Below are positions 36,801 to 46,384 of a stretch of 64,000 nt of DNA, piece after piece. Below the pieces are notes generated by a model, which had not been told where the DNA came from, made no database searches, and worked only from the letters and a program-made list of their open reading frames with translations. The position numbers and the translations under genes were made by a program. Source of the stretch: Lumbricus rubellus (taxonomy: Eukaryota > Annelida > Clitellata > Crassiclitellata > Lumbricidae); assembly GCA_945859605.1 (NCBI GenBank), contig OX243812.1, positions 53,170,093 to 53,234,092 on the forward strand, read 5' to 3'. How positions within the stretch are numbered: the first letter of the stretch is position 1; each line of letters starts with the position of its first letter.

Positions 36801-39800
36801 GACCTGGGGACCAGTCATTCATGTGTGACCTGGGGACCAGTCTTTCATGTGTGACCTGGGGACCAGTCTTTCATGTGAGACCAAATAAACCAGAAACACC
36901 CATTATGTGTGACCAGCGACGCTGTTACTTGTCTCAGTCGATGCTCATTTGAAAAGCGTTAGCAACTTCCGGGTAATTCAGCCCTTAATCCGGCATGGCA
37001 TTTTCTAAGGTCGTGGTGTGTGTACGTTTTAACTTAGGGTAGAGCTAAATCAAATGCAGTTGTATTGTATTGTATTTCAAGGGACCTACAAACTAGAAGT
37101 GTATATTTTTTCCCTCATGGTATTTTTTTACGGTATCTTTATACCTTCCAGTCTTCCAGACATATGCAAATTCCAAAACATTAAATAAAGTAATAATGAA
37201 AATGCCTTGTAAATATTACATGGAAATAAGAATACACAACTTGTATTTTCAACGTGAACTCTGCTGTCATTCAGTACTGAATATGCAACTTATATTTAAA
37301 AGTTTTCCAAAATGCTAATTTTGCTAAACAATATTAATCTGGTCAGGTAGAGTTCTATATGCAGGATTGATTATCACGAAGAGAAAACCATGCATTCAGA
37401 AAATAATCTAATGAACTATGACTGAAATCTTCAACAGGTCCTTTAAGTTTGTTTTAAATATTAAGAGCACTTTCAAACTCCCCTATAACTAATAATAATA
37501 TCAAGAAATAAAATTAATAACACATTGATACATAACAATAACTGAAACAGCAACTTACATGAACATGACTGAACAGCTTTGATTGATAAAAACGCACTTA
37601 CTGAACACAAATGCCGATCATCTAGCTCTTCTCTCGGATACTTTTTCGCTGTGGAACTTCGCTTTTGTTTACTCTTCTCTGCGCTACTGTCACGGGATCG
37701 GTCAGACTTTTCCTCCTCCTCACTTGAACTTTCTCTCTTCTTCTTCTATGCGAACAGAATCACATGTCAAGAAACGAAAACAAAAGTGAGGCTGTCAGAG
37801 AATGTCATACGATACTGCATGTAAACTTGCGGCCAAATGTAAAACGGAGTGAAGTGCTCAGACAAATCAATACTTAGTACATTGCAGTTCTATGCTAGCT
37901 AGTATGGCATGTTGTGTTAGTAGCTTTTAGGAAATAACACGAAAACACATTATTAAGCAGACAGGTACATAATCCCAGGGCACGTAAACGAGTTCACGTT
38001 TAATTCTATACCAAAGCATCAAGTGATATAAACACATTTACAAGCATAACATTTCAGCAGAGTTCGATTGCAGTGTAAAGGATCTCCAGGTATTGCACCA
38101 ATTTATTCTGACATTGTCGTCAAGTTTTGATCTCCATATATATTTGGCAGTCCTCAAACTCTCAATAAAGGCACTGCATATAGCGAATACCACAAATAAC
38201 ACAGTGCCACTTTTGTGCCCGTGCCTCAACTTAATTACCAGCTATACCTTTTCAACATTTTTCCTTATACGCTTCTGCAGAAACTCATCCCACCCTACTC
38301 CACCTTAACACACCCCGTACTCAATCTACCCCTACTTACCTTACATATACTTATTTCTCGAAGCCTTACCTGTCGATCCTGATCGTGATGATGTTGTTCT
38401 GCCGATCTACTGCGTCGCTTCTTGTCTCGTTTTGTCGATCGATCTCTGCTTTCTCTCACGTTCTCATCTCTTCGATCAAACTTCTGATGACCGTTGTTGT
38501 TACGCTGTGGAGAAGCAGACGTCGTACGTGAAGCCAACAGCGGCAAAATGTCCTCATCCTTCCTCTTCCGATCATCCTACAAAAGATAACAGATACATCC
38601 AATTGCCATCAGAAAAGATAACAGATACATCCAATTGCCATCAGAAAAGATAACAGATACATCCAATTGCCATCAGAAAAGATAACAGATACATCCAATT
38701 GCCATCAGATGGCCTACAATCAAAATGATAAGATTGACGGAGGATAGGCAGCGTTGGAGGAACATTGTACATGATGCGGCCGACCCTCGGATCGAGTATG
38801 GCTGAGAACAGAACAGAACAGGCGTATAATCAGTCGAGTTCCTCATTTTCATTTTTCTTTTTCAAATTGAACTAAGACCACCAACTTGCTTTTCAAGTGA
38901 AAGGAAAGTTACTAACACAAAGAATGGGTTTGGTCCAGTTCCAGGCAAACAGCTTTCTTGGCAAACCAGAGAGTTGTTTACTATGTTTAGTTATGATGGT
39001 CATTCAGTGAATAAGAATTTTAGCCAGTTAGGAAGAAATCAAATGAAAGAATGCTGAGAAAATGGTCAATCAAACCGTATTCAAACGATGAATAAATAAA
39101 TCAATCCATTCCGTAATTATGTTTGTTCACTGGATAAATCTGCTTATTTAGTTGTTCATCCATTAAATTGTACATCTATCCATCCATTCATTCATCCATC
39201 CAATAATCTATCCATCAATTCATCTGCCTGTATATCCATTCATCCATCTATCCAACCATCCATTCAACCACAATCATCCTCTCTCCATCCAACCATCCAT
39301 CTGTCCATCATCCATCCATCATTCATTCAAACAATGACTCGTCCATATGGTACGAAGAAGAACAATGCTCACCCTCACTCGTTGGACCGTCTGAAGTTTG
39401 GCGATATCCTCCAGCTGGCGCTGAGCAACGACCTGACGCTGTCGCTCCATGTCGAGCGCCTTATGTACGATCGCCTGAGCGATCATGTCTCGCACCTGCT
39501 TTTGATGCTCATGACGAGCGCAGTTGACTCGATACACCGTCTCAGACACAACGTAGCCATCACGAGTCACCTGTGAAATTAAAAATTCAATATTGGATTC
39601 AATTCAATATCAACAGTTGAAAATATTAACTATCTATTTATTCAACAGCTATGAATAAACATCGGATTTTGTTTTGTATGCCATGCTATATGTATACCAT
39701 AGCATATACATATACATATATATATATATATATATACTGTACACCTAAAAACGTATGCAGGTTGTTACATATGCTTGAAATTGGTGGGAAGATTCACAAA

Positions 39801-42800
39801 GTAGGCCTCCCCAAATCAAACATGATAATAATTACTTAGATGACAATTGCAATGATGATTTAAAATTTTCGCTAAAATGCAATGACATGGTAAGAATTTT
39901 ATAAATTTGAATGCATGAGACCCCTCAACATATTCCATCCAGTTTTTCTGTTTTCCAACAACCAGCATCCATAACTGGACAACCTCGAGATAATAAAAAT
40001 AGGATGAAATTGCATAATTATATCATATAACACAGGCAGTCATGCAATTCCTAATCTAATGAAATTTGTTAGCCTCATTACAACAATTTACAAGGCAACA
40101 ACATAATTATAAGCATTAAAAAATTTGAACTCGAAATGTCTAATCTTAGCCAGATTAGAGTGGAAAATTCTGAAGTGAAACCGCAATAAATTTCTGTCAA
40201 CAAGCAATAGTCAACAAGTGACCTGCAAGGAGCCATACACTAAGAAGAAAAAAACTGAGACTACTTCTGTGAAGTGCACTCAAAACGAAAGCCTTTAGAA
40301 GGGCAATTGAAATAAGTGATCAGTCATTGTAATCAAAAACAGTTCTTTATGAAATTATCTAAAACATTTTGACGCTTGCCTACTCTCTTCCACTGCTAAT
40401 CATACTGTCTCAATAAGCATTGTATTTTTCATCAGACATTTTAATAAGGAAACTTGCTGTTTACTTTTTCACAAATGATATCTTAAACAATGAGTTCAGT
40501 ATCTCCTGTGTAGACTACTTGATGAACACAGTTCAACACACCTTGCCTGGCTGCCAGAAAGTTAAATCCGACTCCTGCAACTTGCAATAACTTTTTAATC
40601 ATCCGTTCATAGTATGAATTGCAATCACACTGCAGTTTGTCAGTTTGAAATCAAACAAAGATTATTATTAATGTATATGTGAACATTGCTGCAGTAAATC
40701 TTTTATCAGATAAGCACCAAAGAGACAAATTACGGACAAATCTTGACATCTATGACAACATGAAAAATAGCATCACCATAGTCTTCAGTCAATCTAGAAG
40801 CTATTTCTGACAAGTGATCGTGACAATGGTGAAACAAATGATAGTCATATCATATCCATAATCGCAAACTTCAAGTTGCTAATGTGTCACTTGAAAGCTA
40901 AGCTCCTCCGAAAACATTCATACAATTCAGTGCAATGGATTCAATTGTCTGTCGAACTCTCTGCTCCAGAACGTTCTATCTGGAATAGATTGAAAACTAT
41001 TCTGTCAATGTAACCAGACTAAGCCAAGTTGCTGCCAGCACAGCACATCTGAGATACATTTAGTTAACTCTTTACCCATTCATTTTTCCCGTTAAGCCCG
41101 TGTTTTCAGCGGATATTCTCGGGGCAAACGGGTACAGGGTTAATGTATATAACCTGTGCTCTATAAATCTTCATCTTCTTCAAATAATTTAATAAAAACC
41201 ACAAGAACAATAATGATAACACATGACAATCACATACAACAAAAAGCCATTAAAAATGTTAGACTGTGTCTTGCTTTTCATCTTATTGAAGCTGTGCAGC
41301 ACTGTATCTTGGCTATGGACCAAGACTGCAGACGTCTCTTACATCACATATGTGTTCATTCAGTTGCCAAGCTCATGAATAAGAATTTGTATCATCTGAT
41401 CACAAATCCCAATGCCATCTCTTTACACTTAGACTGTCTGGCAGTCTCTCTTCTTCCTTCTCTCTTCTCAAAGCTGCTTCAAAACCTTCTTGTGGGGCCT
41501 TGTACACTGGGAGCACCTCTGAACAGTTCACACTACTAGAGGCCCACCTTTATAAATGATTAAATACAACGATGATAATAATAATTTTCATTTATTCAGC
41601 AATCCTGTTGACAGTTCGCAACTCGTTACAGTTATAGAGTACAGACGAGTTATCTTAATTAACATCAATTGATCTTAACTACTAACAGAACCGACAGCCT
41701 GCAATACAACACAACAAACACAATACAACACAACAAACACAATACAACACAACAAACACAATACAACACAACAAACACAATACAACACAACAAACACAAT
41801 ACAACACAACAAACACAATACAACACAACAAACACAATACAACACAACAAACACAATACAACACAACAAACACAATACAACACAACAAACACAATACAAC
41901 ACAACAAACACAATACAACACAACAAACACAATACAACACAACAAACACAATACAACACAACAAACACAATACAACACAACAAACACAATACAACACAAC
42001 CAACACAATACAACACAACAAACACAATACAACACAACAAACACAATACAACACAACAAACACAATACAACACAACAAACACAATACAACACAACAAACA
42101 CAATACAACACAACAAACACAATACAACACAACAAACACAATACAACACAACAAACACAATACAACACAACAAACACAATACAACACAATACAATACAAC
42201 AAACACAATACAATACAACAAACACAATACAACACAACAAACACAATACAACACAACAAACACAATACAACACAACAAACACAATACAACACAACAAACA
42301 CAATACAACACAACAAACACAATACAACACAACAAACACAATACAACACAACAAACACAATACAACACAACAAACACAATGCAACACAACAAACACAATA
42401 CAACACAACAAACACAATACAACACAACAAACACAATACAACACAATACAATACAACAAACACAATACAATACAACAAACACAATACAACACAACAAACA
42501 CAATACAACACAACAAACACAATACACAATCACACATGTACACCTGAACGAAATTATGGATCGGTCGGTTGTCCATGTCATATCATATCAGTTTAAACAA
42601 TAAAGAAGTGTCCGGACGCTCCGTACCCTTTCCTGCTGTGTGGGCCAAATAAGTGGCAAGACGTGTTCAGATTTTAAATTAAGTGCCTGGATGCTGTTCA
42701 TGACGCCATCCAGGGCTCCAGGCACACTTTAGATACCATTGTGAGCACTGATTGAAATCTTAATTGCTGATTGAACTATTAATACCATGGCAACCATATC

Positions 42801-44747
42801 TATTGGTTGAAGTGTTCGATTTTATCTCTTCACTTATAATTACAGTTTGACTTTTAAAAGTAATTTTTACCTATGGACAATGATATAACAGTAGTGTTAA
42901 CCACAATGACAACGAAGCATATAACCACACAGTAGGTTTGTATATCTATTTATGCATGCATTTGTGCATGCTCACACTTAACGAGCAAAGCATAAAGATC
43001 CTATATACTACGTAAGTGTTTTCATGCATATGAATATCGTTATGTACATGCATACACTGATACAGACATGCACATGCCGCATACATTCATACCTATAAAC
43101 ATGTACATGCATTCATGCATGCATGCATGCACACACACACACACACACACAAACAAACAAACAAACATACATATAAGCATAGAGCAGTCTCCTCCTTTAT
43201 CTCTAGCTCAATAATCCACGTCTCTCGAATTGATTACTGCGACCCCTTGATTGGCATTCCAAAAGTTCATCTCGTCCTCCTCCACTTCATTCCAAATGCA
43301 GCTGCTCACCTTTTTTGCTCATCCCATATCTCTTCCTACATCTTTGATCACCTTCACTGGCTCCCCCTCTCTGAGCACTTGCATTCAGCTGGAGGTTCTT
43401 ATTCTGATTCATTGGTCCATCTCTGACCTGGCGCCCAAGACTTCCCAAGTATCTTTGTGATCTCATCCACCTGCCAGCTTCAGCCTCTTCACTTCGTCCA
43501 CTAGGCACACGTGACAGACAGGGTCTCCTTGTCCTGCGAGCAAGGACTGCTTTGGTCAAAACTCGAGTTTTTGCCCTCATTGGTATTGCACTTTGGAATC
43601 AGCTATCTCCATTGACACGTTCTTTCTAATTTACTGGTACCCCAAGCACATCTTTCCTCTGTTTCAGAACTACTTTCTTTTTTCTCTGGGTCTTTTGCAC
43701 TGGGAGTGCCTCTGATTGTATGCACTGTGAGAGACACTAAATGTAAATATATATATATATATGTATATATATATACAGTGCATTGATACATATATAAATA
43801 ATCAATCTAGTTCCAAGTGTTGACTTACCAGTCCTGATTTACGCAGATGTCTTCGTATGCGTCTGTTCGTAAAGTAACCAGCCAAGTGTGGATCTGTTAG
43901 GCTGTTATAACCTGCAAGCGGTCTGAAAAACAGAAATAAGTGCATTTAAGAGTAACTTCTCACATTATTTTACTACAGCAAACTTCAAAGCTTAATTTTA
44001 TGGGCTCAAGGAGCTAAGAATGGAGAACCATTTCATTAAAAGGTATAGCTCAATTAACCCTTTAACTCTTTCCCGCCGGATCGGGTCGCGGGTGACCCGA
44101 TTAACGCAATAGGTATCGGAACAATTCAGGTGGGAATGAGTTAATGCCGAGATGGCAGTAAATGGTATGGGAAATCCTATACCTCCGGCATTAAAGGGTT
44201 AATTAAGACAACTTCATTATAATTATTACAAAATGTTGCCAGGGAAAATTCTATCAATGAGGATCTCATATTCCCACATGCCATTGATTGATGCTTTAAT
44301 AATATTTGCAAGGCCTTCAATAAATTCAGAGATAGTAGTAAATTAGTAATCATAATAATAATATTCGTTTATTAACATTCAATCTGACAAACTGCTGAAT
44401 GATTACAGGTACAGGTTATACGAAATACGGACCACTATAGCACGACACGCAGGTCGGCTTTACAGCAGTGGGTTCGGCTTAACACTATGGCAATTAAGCA
44501 TCTATTTATAATACGCCCCTGTTCATAGATATAATCGCCGTCGAACAAGAGTAATACTGTAATACTTTCTGATACTGCCTACAGTGACAAAAAACAAGGA
44601 GGCATCAGTGAAAAGGACTCGCGTCAGCCACTGCTTGTAAGTAAACACAGAGCAGTCATTCAACGAACAATATTTGCACAACCTGCCATGTAATGTGTCT
44701 ACTATAGAAACATCAAATTTCATTTACCCAGTTTCGAAATGACTCAT
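25808..44747 (-). CDS. erich3: ERICH3 orthologue (glutamate-rich protein 3), whole coding span
   Basis: Minus-strand exons in order: 44747-44728, 43922-43829, 39570-39373, 38576-38370, 37745-37602, 31986-31786, 31124-30950, 30607-30418, 30045-29816, 29004-28958 and 27837-25829. Residues 1-104 match human ERICH3: the MSH start, GYNSLTDPHLAGYF, RRIRRHLRKSGL, and HKALDMERQRQ. Residues about 300-410 form the DUF4590-like domain, with CEVSLHYFG, PFSLTLYINGQ, SACCEFKHKTGSR and CFRC. The rest is a highly charged Ser/Asp/Glu/Lys tail, as in vertebrate ERICH3, with NGKK(E/A/V) repeats and ten 14-residue repeats. Vertebrate ERICH3 is reported at primary cilia. Phases agree at every junction except 29004-28958 to 27837, where one small exon of length 1 modulo 3 seems missing; 28385-28376 fits. 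The end is uncertain: either a strong donor at 25829, or a stop at 25808-25810 after six more codons. Confidence 0.88.
26168..26587 (-). repeat. 42-bp coding tandem repeat, ten units
   Basis: Ten units of 14 codons with consensus DDSDHEHHSSKDKN. Variation is concentrated at residues 8-9 (H/R, S/N/I/T) and 12 (V, D or G). All indels preserve frame. A GKKEN-type 15-bp tandem at about 27530-27665 in the same exon arose separately. Confidence 0.95.
28376..28385 (-). CDS. erich3: Candidate ERICH3 10-nt microexon
   Basis: Minus strand ATGCCAG|GGAAAAAGTG|GTATGA. Phase 0 in, phase 1 out is exactly what the junction between exons 29004-28958 and 27837-25829 needs; it would encode GKS plus a split glycine. 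Evidence is only splice consensus and phase. Confidence 0.35.
28958..29004 (-). CDS. erich3: ERICH3 acidic small exon
   Basis: Acceptor ATTTGGACAG, donor GAT|GTAAGT. Encodes DKKDDDDDVDKDNHDD; phase 1 in (two bases complete the codon), 0 out. Composition fits the charged tail. Confidence 0.75.
29125..29195 (+). mobile_element. L2/CR1-like LINE 3' tail
   Basis: CGCACCTCTGAGTAGG, CTTGATGAGGCACTACAC, then CAGAATGAATGAATGAG. It lies in an ERICH3 intron, opposite strand. Confidence 0.6.
29599..29637. repeat. Short hairpin
   Basis: ACTTTCAAGAAAGTT pairs exactly with AACTTTCTTGAAAGT across a nine-base loop. Confidence 0.85.
29816..30045 (-). CDS. erich3: ERICH3 Lys-rich exon after DUF4590
   Basis: Acceptor AACCCTTTAG, donor ATG|GTTAGT. 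The first base completes an arginine codon, giving CFRCFQAGDGG, equivalent to CYKC in human ERICH3. Basic KKKKKRD and KKKTRTGGK tracts follow. Phase 1 out. Confidence 0.85.
30104..30190. repeat. (AAT)n/(A)n/(AAC)n simple repeat
   Basis: TAA triplets, A-runs, then AAT and AAC triplets in an ERICH3 intron. Confidence 0.9.
30200..30410 (+). mobile_element. L2/CR1-like LINE 3' end
   Basis: Degraded RT tail (LALRPGMSSLLSF), then TTGGACTGGGAGCGCTCCTG, CTTGAAGGAGCGCTATATC and an AAATAAATAAT tail. It ends within about 10 bp of the ERICH3 exon donor at 30418. Confidence 0.75.
30418..30607 (-). CDS. erich3: ERICH3 exon, second half of DUF4590-like domain
   Basis: Acceptor TTTTCGCAG, donor AG|GTATGC. 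Encodes FQFQSVRNPEYPFSLTLYI then SACCEFKHKTGSRIGG and GHFSLVSV, closely matching FPFSLTFFLNG and SSCCEYKHRKGSRLGG of human ERICH3. Confidence 0.95.
30950..31124 (-). CDS. erich3: ERICH3 exon, first half of DUF4590-like domain
   Basis: Acceptor CGTTGATTTAG chosen because it is the only nearby site with phase 0; donor CA|GTAATT. Encodes RFASAPPKCEVSLHYFG and GAGTIVVYRGILKP, aligned with the YLGKNV ... LCVYKGKLL part of human ERICH3. Confidence 0.9.
31386..31600 (-). mobile_element. tRNA-derived SINE, copy C
   Basis: Same family as 2126-2338. B-box core GGTTCGAATCC intact on the minus strand; the A-box region carries a substitution (GTGTGGTGG). Same strand as ERICH3, within an intron. Confidence 0.85.
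31786..31986 (-). CDS. erich3: ERICH3 Pro/Arg-rich exon
   Basis: Acceptor GATATTTAG, donor CAG|GTAATG; 67 codons, phase 0 to 0. Encodes LYDYNMFRKSGKPKRLRS, GMIPAPPPPRDRPK and RRTPRPKDKPRPQ, comparable to the Pro-rich segment before DUF4590 in human ERICH3. Confidence 0.88.
32561..32730. mobile_element. Small hAT-like MITE
   Basis: Termini CAGGGCTTAAAGTGTG and CACACTTTTAGCACTG are inverted with few mismatches. Flanks CTTGCATT (32553-32560) and CTTCCATT (32731-32738) match at 7 of 8 bases. The interior repeats GGCGTCC(T/A)GGCA. A relative lies at 42601-42750. Confidence 0.75.
33037..33112. repeat. G-run/C-run tract
   Basis: Several runs of six or more G, then C runs, in a short segment preceded by ACTGGCGGAAACC. 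Possible remnant of a DNA-transposon end; boundaries not resolved. Confidence 0.5.
33445..33474. repeat. (AAGT)n microsatellite
   Basis: About seven AAGT units in an ERICH3 intron. Confidence 0.9.
33531..35091. mobile_element. hAT-like element with internal tandem array
   Basis: Left end CATGGGCGGAGTTT, right end AAACTCCGTCCACG, inverted with two mismatches. Flanks AGTGGGTC and ATTTGGTC agree at 6 of 8, a decayed target duplication. Outer blocks match the short element at 2663-2877. The inner ~1.3 kb is an array of ~61-bp units, so the element has no coding capacity. Confidence 0.75.
33660..34975. repeat. ~61-bp tandem array, about 20 units
   Basis: Consensus unit contains GATGACTAAAAAAGGTGTTT, then ACGCAAAATAGTATGG, TTTTTATGAGATTTCAAT and TAAACTC. 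Unit lengths vary by a few bases and many substitutions are private to single units. Confidence 0.9.
35100..35910. other. ERICH3 intron sequence
   Basis: AT-rich, with a short TA run at about 35512-35524. No gene or repeat family recognised. Confidence 0.35.
35911..36885. repeat. 26-bp minisatellite, about 37 units
   Basis: Consensus unit: CTGGGGACCAGTCTTTCATG followed by TGTGAC. The left end uses the variant CTGGAAACCAG with GTGAGAC. A few units carry CACATGTG insertions. Variants cluster by position, indicating spread of one variant through most of the array. It lies in a 5.6-kb ERICH3 intron. Confidence 0.95.
36886..37600. other. ERICH3 intron sequence
   Basis: No repeat family or coding segment recognised between the minisatellite and the next exon. 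Confidence 0.35.
37602..37745 (-). CDS. erich3: ERICH3 charged exon
   Basis: Acceptor TTCGCATAG, donor TCA|GTAAGT; 48 codons, phase 0 to 0. Encodes KKKRESSSEEEEKSDRSR then KKYPREELDDRHLCS. Not visible as a long open frame; recognised by splice consensus, phase and composition. Confidence 0.75.
38370..38576 (-). CDS. erich3: ERICH3 Arg/Ser-rich exon
   Basis: Acceptor CTTTTGTAG, donor CAG|GTAAGG; 69 codons, phase 0 to 0. Encodes DDRKRKDEDILPLLASR then basic RDRSTKRDKKRRSRS. The ILPLL part may match MPILSP in human ERICH3. Confidence 0.85.
38581..38708. repeat. 32-bp tandem repeat, four exact units at a splice acceptor
   Basis: Four exact copies of a 32-bp unit beginning AAAAGATAACAGATACATCC. 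On the minus strand each unit supplies a CTGTTATCTTTT pyrimidine tract. Only the last is followed directly by GTAG, the acceptor of the ERICH3 exon starting at 38576. Confidence 0.95.
39165..39330. repeat. (CCAT)n-rich degenerate repeat
   Basis: Interspersed CATCCATCCATT words just downstream (in ERICH3 direction) of the exon at 39570-39373. Confidence 0.85.
39373..39570 (-). CDS. erich3: ERICH3 conserved N-terminal exon
   Basis: Acceptor AATTTCACAG; phase 0 in and out. Encodes VTRDGYVVSETVYRV, AQAIVHKALDMERQRQ and LEDIAKLQTVQR, matching ITRSGRILSEKEY and AQAIFHKVLDMERYHQ of human ERICH3. The donor may be GTGAGC after 39373 or GTGAGG after 39379; both keep the frame. Confidence 0.95.
39712..39735. 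repeat. (TA)n microsatellite
   Basis: Short alternating TA run in an ERICH3 intron. Confidence 0.85.
39740..41060. other. ERICH3 intron sequence
   Basis: AT-rich intron; nothing coding or repetitive recognised. Confidence 0.35.
41064..41143. mobile_element. Putative piggyBac-type MITE remnant
   Basis: TTAACTCTTTACCC on the left and GGGTACAGGGTTAA on the right form imperfect inverted ends bounded by TTAA. Similar in design to 44054-44202 but more diverged. Confidence 0.5.
41250..41570 (+). mobile_element. L2/CR1-like LINE 3' end
   Basis: Degraded RT-like frame, then CACTGGGAGCACCTCTGAAC, a CACTACTAGAGGC stem partner and a TATAAATGATTAAATACAA tail. Confidence 0.65.
41698..42528. repeat. 19-bp minisatellite, about 44 units
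   Basis: Unit AATACAACACAACAAACAC repeated with few changes; two places carry AATACAATAC variants. The unit is not a multiple of three and lacks stops, so several long frames on both strands are open through it. None is a gene. It lies in the ERICH3 intron between its second and third exons. Confidence 0.97.
42601..42750 (-). mobile_element. Relative of the small hAT-like MITE
   Basis: Reverse-oriented copy related to 32561-32730: it ends TTGTGAGCACTG and shares GGCCAAATAAGTGGCA and GGCACTTAAT-type blocks. The left end is uncertain and no target duplication was seen. Confidence 0.55.
43125..43168. repeat. (CA)n(AAAC)n microsatellite
   Basis: CACA run followed by AAAC units; GCATGCATGC-type words precede it. 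Confidence 0.9.
43190..43760 (+). mobile_element. L2/CR1-like LINE 3' fragment
   Basis: Frames broken by stops and shifts encode HVSRIDYCDPLIGIPK, IPNAAAHLFC, HLHWLP, GLLVLRARTALVKTRVFA and IALWNQLS, the ordered C-terminal motifs of L2/CR1 RTs. The tail reads CACTGGGAGTGCCTCTGATT then a TA-rich run (43747-43775). A clear but dead copy. Confidence 0.8.
43829..43922 (-). CDS. erich3: ERICH3 exon 2, family signature
   Basis: Acceptor CTGTTTTTCAG, donor CTG|GTAAGT. Encodes PLAGYNSLTDPHLAGYF then RRIRRHLRKSGL, nearly identical to residues 8-38 of human ERICH3. Phase 2 in, 0 out. Confidence 0.97.
44054..44202. mobile_element. piggyBac-type MITE (TTAA ends)
   Basis: TTAACCCTTTAACTC on the left and GCATTAAAGGGTTAA on the right: CCCTTTAA inverted ends with TTAA at both borders, the piggyBac target. 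Its block GCAGTAAATGGTATGGG and ATCCTATA recurs, reversed, in 57928-57996. Confidence 0.7.
44728..44747 (-). CDS. erich3: ERICH3 start exon
   Basis: ATG at 44747-44745 encodes MSHFET plus two bases of a glycine codon before GG|GTAAAT. Joined to the next exon it gives MSHFETGPLAGYNSL, against MSHSHPAGLLAAYNSL in human. Phase 2 fits the exon starting at 43922. Confidence 0.85.
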
Positions 44748-46384
44748 GTTTCAACTAATCCTCCGTAACTAAAAGACGTGTGCAGCTTTGCTATCCCACC
44801 CTGACCGACAGTGGGGGAATAACAAAACACAAAATAAATAAGCTTAAAGCTATCGAACTATTACACGAAAGAATTACTGTCATCCCCTATACCTATTCTT
44901 AGATCCCCAGGTTGGTAAACTGACGGTAACTAAGGAACTACGTCACACCTGCCTCCAAGTGCACGTGACCAGCAACATTACCGCCATGAGCATCACCCAC
45001 CTTGCACCTCCTCATATAGACATGCACCTTCAGCATTGTGTATTTCTAGATTGGGCTACGTTATGCCACAGAATAGATAACTAAACGATTTGGCCCTATA
45101 ACTTCTGGCGAACTCATTTTAGATGGCATTGTATTAACCTTATATTAATTTCTATTGTCACCGATTGCGGTTTGTCACTGAGTCACTCAGGTTTCAATAA
45201 ACGAAGATACATACTACAGTAAACCTGAAACTATTAGTCCCAGAGTAAACTGTCATAATTACGGCCGCGCGGGATCTAGAGTTCTAGACCTATGTCGAGC
45301 AACCCAGAGCTTTTTAAATGAATTTTCAAATTAGTACAATGAACAATTTCAATATGGTGTGCCAAAAAATTCACGACTTTTTATAGCCATTCGCCACGAA
45401 AATGTTCTAAGTCACCGGCTGTAAAAATCTGATCACCTTTTAAAGTCTTTCTCTCTGAACTCACCCAAAAACACGTAATGCAACCTTTTACCGCATTTTT
45501 AACTGCACAACCCCTTCGTTATTTTTCCCCAATCGATTGACCGTTACCTTCTTAAAAATGATTTTCATTTCACAAGTGCAGCATTGCTCTTACTTATAGC
45601 TCTCCACACCAGTCTGTTATCCATTGCACTACCACCCCCCCCCCCAATGGAATGTAAACTGAGAAGTCATGTACAAACGCAGATTGCGTGAATACTAGTT
45701 TAAAAAGAGTTTTTGCTGGTTCTACGATATATAGGCAGCATGAAAGGGGCAGGCTCCAAGCCATAATGAATAGACTTATTCGCCAGCATTATATTTTGGG
45801 TGATACTCCAACATTTGAAGAACTCTGTCGCCATGCTGATAACAGTTTGTTTTCGGCGGTTCTGACAAGACCAGGCCATGTCCTCCACGAGTTGCTTCCA
45901 CCAGCGAAACAAACGGGTTATAACCTGCGCCCCAGACACCATGACCGGGTACTTCCACGAGCAGACAATCAAATGAGGAAGACATTTATAACTAGAATGT
46001 TATTTACATATTAATTAATTAGTTTGTTTAGTTTTAATAATTTATATGTTTTTATGTTAGATTTGTATGTGATACTTGTTCACCAGAGTGCTGTTTGGCA
46101 GCTGGTTAAAAAATAAAGAATATACTTATATGTCTTTACATACTTACTCATCTATTTGCAGAGGAGCCGCTTGGATGCTTGGCTGACTGACTGACTTTTA
46201 TTCTAAAAAGATGGCTGCGTGCGACATCTGTCGTTCGCAATTTAGTGTTGTCTGAGTTCTTTCATCTTCATTCTTTTACTCGACGTAGATGCTTCGTGCT
46301 GGTGGAGGATTTGTCAATTATACAGCAAAATTTAAATACAACGCACTCTTTTTCGAAGAGATTACAACTGTATGATTGGTTACG
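44748..46384. promoter_or_regulatory. Divergent ERICH3/UBR5 intergenic region
   Basis: Only 1637 bp separate the two start codons, so the promoters and 5' UTRs of both genes must lie here unless upstream non-coding exons extend further. I see no clear TATA box; initiation sites cannot be placed. A poly-C run lies at about 45631-45643 and a LINE remnant at 45673-46130. Confidence 0.5.
45673..46130 (+). mobile_element. LINE RT C-terminal remnant with 3' UTR
   Basis: The frame 45688-46014 encodes FEELCRHADNSLFSAVL, HVLHELLPPAKQTGYNLRPR and FITRMLF. The YNLRPR(x)H(D)R motif is a recurrent C-terminal tail of LINE-type polyproteins in marine invertebrates. An AATAAAG follows at about 46112. A more decayed copy lies at 50541-50960. 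The rest of the element is missing. Confidence 0.65.

Noticed and set aside
35911..36885. Possible CRISPR array from regular repeats
   Set aside because: Units abut directly with no unique spacers and the genome is eukaryotic; this is a minisatellite.
41665..42581. Five open frames of about 280-300 codons on both strands
   Set aside because: They are produced by a stop-free 19-bp tandem repeat; translations are periodic (TIQHNKHNTTQQ or CIVFVVLYC-type) and not a gene.
43287..43580. 97-codon minus-strand frame
   Set aside because: Antisense to the L2/CR1-like LINE remnant whose ordered RT motifs are on the plus strand.
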